This document shows, piece after piece, positions 5,735 to 6,800 of a stretch of 6,800 bases of DNA; within the stretch, counting starts at the first letter, position 1, and every line of letters starts with the position of its first letter. A program made the translations under genes and the position numbers. The notes beneath the pieces were generated by a model. It was not told where the DNA came from, made no database searches, and saw nothing but the letters and a program-made list of their open reading frames with translations. The stretch is from Candidatus Latescibacterota bacterium. Its GTDB lineage: Bacteria; JAAXHH01; JACQVL01. The stretch spans positions 1 to 6,800 of the forward strand of contig JACQVL010000199.1 in the NCBI GenBank assembly GCA_016209865.1, read 5' to 3'.

Positions 5735-6613
5735 ATGTTGTCGAAAGCCCCGTACAACGAGACGTGTGACTGCCCGCCGACGCTCACCGACCGGGATATG
5801 ATCGATTTCTGCCGGAACGGGTACCTGATCCTCCCCGGCGTCGTCCCGGATGAGGTCAACCAGAAGGTGGTGGATTACCTCGACACCATGGACAGCACGT
5901 ACGAGCCGACTCCGATCATGCAGCGGGAGTGGTTCGTCGACGGCGTCCTGAAGAACCCGCAGGCCGCGGGCGCGGTGCGGTCGCTGTTAGGCAAGAATTT
6001 TACCCTTCCAGCCATCATCAGCAACCACCGGGGGCCGCTCCCCTGGCCGCACACGGGCGGATGGCACCGCGACGGCGGGTCGATCTACACCCCGAAACTC
6101 GACTACCTGCAAGTGTTCTACTGGCCAGAGGAATGTACGGACGACATGGGACCGACCGAAGTCCTGCCCGGCTCGCATTTCATGCGGACGAAAGCGACGC
6201 TCATGTCCCACTACGGCAAGATCGCGGGCAGCGTCTCCTCCGCCGGCCCGGCCGGAACGATCTTCCTGACGGTGTATAGCATCTGGCACCGGCGAACCCG
6301 CGCCACCTCGGGGCCGCGCGGCAAGAGCAAGTTCCGCAACCTGCTGAAGTACAACTACTGGCGGACAAGCCCGCCGCAGCGCGACTGGATCATCGACCCC
6401 ACGATCGATTTCAACCTGATCAACTTCAACCCGCCCGCCGGGCAGTTCGAGCAGTTCCAGGGTGGCATCGCCGCGGCCCGGATGTTCTGCTGGCTGTGCG
6501 GCATCGAAGATCAGTACGAAAAGCTCGGCGGTCAATGCTGGCCGATCGCCTTGACCGTCCGGGACAGGGTCAACCAGATGGGCTCCCCGGCTGCGCTGCA
6601 GAATCCGGTCTAA
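5735..6613 (+). CDS. PhyH-family (phytanoyl-CoA dioxygenase-like) Fe(II)/2-oxoglutarate oxygenase
   Basis: This complete 292-residue protein is of standard length for the family. The N-terminus has the typical FCRNGYLILPGVVPDEV opening (25-41). The iron ligands are H111 and D113 (GGWHRDGG) and H185 (YSIWHRRT), with MGPTEVLPGSH (138-148) as the usual loop. The 2-oxoglutarate Arg should be R195 or R201; R201, just before NLLKYNYWR, fits the alignment pattern best but implies a small insertion after the distal His compared with the PhyH-HEAT protein. Members hydroxylate varied small molecules (acyl-CoA, ectoine, phosphonates, secondary metabolites), so the name should not be read as a substrate. 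The C-terminal 60 residues include a Cys-rich FCWLC segment (251-255). The GGAGG at 5721-5725 is 9 nt upstream and overlaps the previous gene's stop. Its own stop overlaps that of a convergent gene. Confidence 0.94.
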   Translation: MLSKAPYNETCDCPPTLTDRDMIDFCRNGYLILPGVVPDEVNQKVVDYLDTMDSTYEPTPIMQREWFVDGVLKNPQAAGAVRSLLGKNFTLPAIISNHRGPLPWPHTGGWHRDGGSIYTPKLDYLQVFYWPEECTDDMGPTEVLPGSHFMRTKATLMSHYGKIAGSVSSAGPAGTIFLTVYSIWHRRTRATSGPRGKSKFRNLLKYNYWRTSPPQRDWIIDPTIDFNLINFNPPAGQFEQFQGGIAAARMFCWLCGIEDQYEKLGGQCWPIALTVRDRVNQMGSPAALQNPV

Positions 6614-6800
6614 TGCCCCGTCGCTGGATACGTCCCGTATTCGACGATGACCTCCACGTCCTCGACCGTCACCCCGCCTTTAAGGCCTGGAGGACGCTCT
6701 CGCAGGGAGAGTTCTAACAAGTTCTGGCCTTGTTGGGGACGCACGCGATCCAGGTCGAACTCAAGCCACAGCCCGGAGTACGGGTCGAGCGACCGGATGG
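6610..6800 (-). CDS. C-terminal end of an unidentified convergent protein, cut by the window edge
   Basis: Only the last 62 codons are visible, ending at TAG 6612-6610. The frame enters from base 6800 without interruption and reads like real protein: LDPYSGLWLEFDLDRVRPQQ, then a GQNLLELSLRERP segment, then VTVEDVEVIVEYG close to the end. The alternating hydrophobic and polar strands and the VEDVEVIVEY ending look like the last strands of a beta-sandwich (carbohydrate-binding or galactose-binding-like) domain, of the kind that ends many large glycoside-hydrolase-like proteins of environmental bacteria. That assignment is from pattern memory and is weak. Its stop overlaps the stop of the plus-strand PhyH gene (shared bases 6610-6613), so the two genes converge with no room for a terminator between them. 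Confidence 0.7.
   Translation of the reverse strand, partial: IRSLDPYSGLWLEFDLDRVRPQQGQNLLELSLRERPPGLKGGVTVEDVEVIVEYGTYPATGH

Noticed and set aside
1-6800. tRNA, rRNA, transposase, integrase or attachment site
   Set aside because: Reading both strands I saw no tRNA-like cloverleaf, rRNA segment, recombinase motif or terminal inverted repeats. The window is almost fully accounted for by the listed genes.

Overview
This GC-rich, gene-dense window carries a putative minus-strand operon for the E1 and E2 parts of a 2-oxoacid (pyruvate/acetoin-type) dehydrogenase complex. Genes of the phytanoyl-CoA dioxygenase (PhyH) family, which are Fe(II)/2-oxoglutarate oxygenases, lie before it, after it and divergent from it. 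Nothing here fixes the taxon. Many PhyH paralogues beside ordinary central-metabolism genes are typical of uncultured environmental bacteria such as Poribacteria, Latescibacteria, Entotheonella and some Chloroflexi or Planctomycetes. Treat that as a guess from gene content.

Minus-strand block, read right to left: a PhyH domain fused to HEAT repeats (5241-3889); E1 alpha (3839-2820); E1 beta (2813-1836); a 177-nt spacer filled with heptamer repeats able to fold (1835-1659); lipoyl E2 acyltransferase (1658-426); and a second PhyH gene starting at 413 or 419 and leaving the window at base 1. Several junctions are tight: the Shine-Dalgarno of E1 beta overlaps the E1 alpha stop, and that of the edge PhyH gene overlaps the E2 stop. 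This suggests one translationally coupled transcript. No E3 (dihydrolipoamide dehydrogenase) gene is present.

Plus-strand block: an AT-rich divergent intergenic region (5242-5359) with candidate face-to-face promoters, then a 122-residue protein I do not recognise (5360-5728), tightly followed by a third PhyH gene (5735-6613). The stop of that gene overlaps the stop of a convergent minus-strand gene, of which only the last 62 codons are in the window (6800-6610).

How the genes may work together (inference): the oxygenases could hydroxylate or oxidatively trim a small organic substrate, and the TPP/lipoyl complex could oxidatively decarboxylate or cleave a 2-oxo product to an acyl-CoA. The substrate cannot be read from the sequence. 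The most unusual items are the PhyH-HEAT fusion with its freshly duplicated repeat, the three dissimilar PhyH proteins around one dehydrogenase cluster, the unknown small protein, and the structured repeat between E1 beta and E2.
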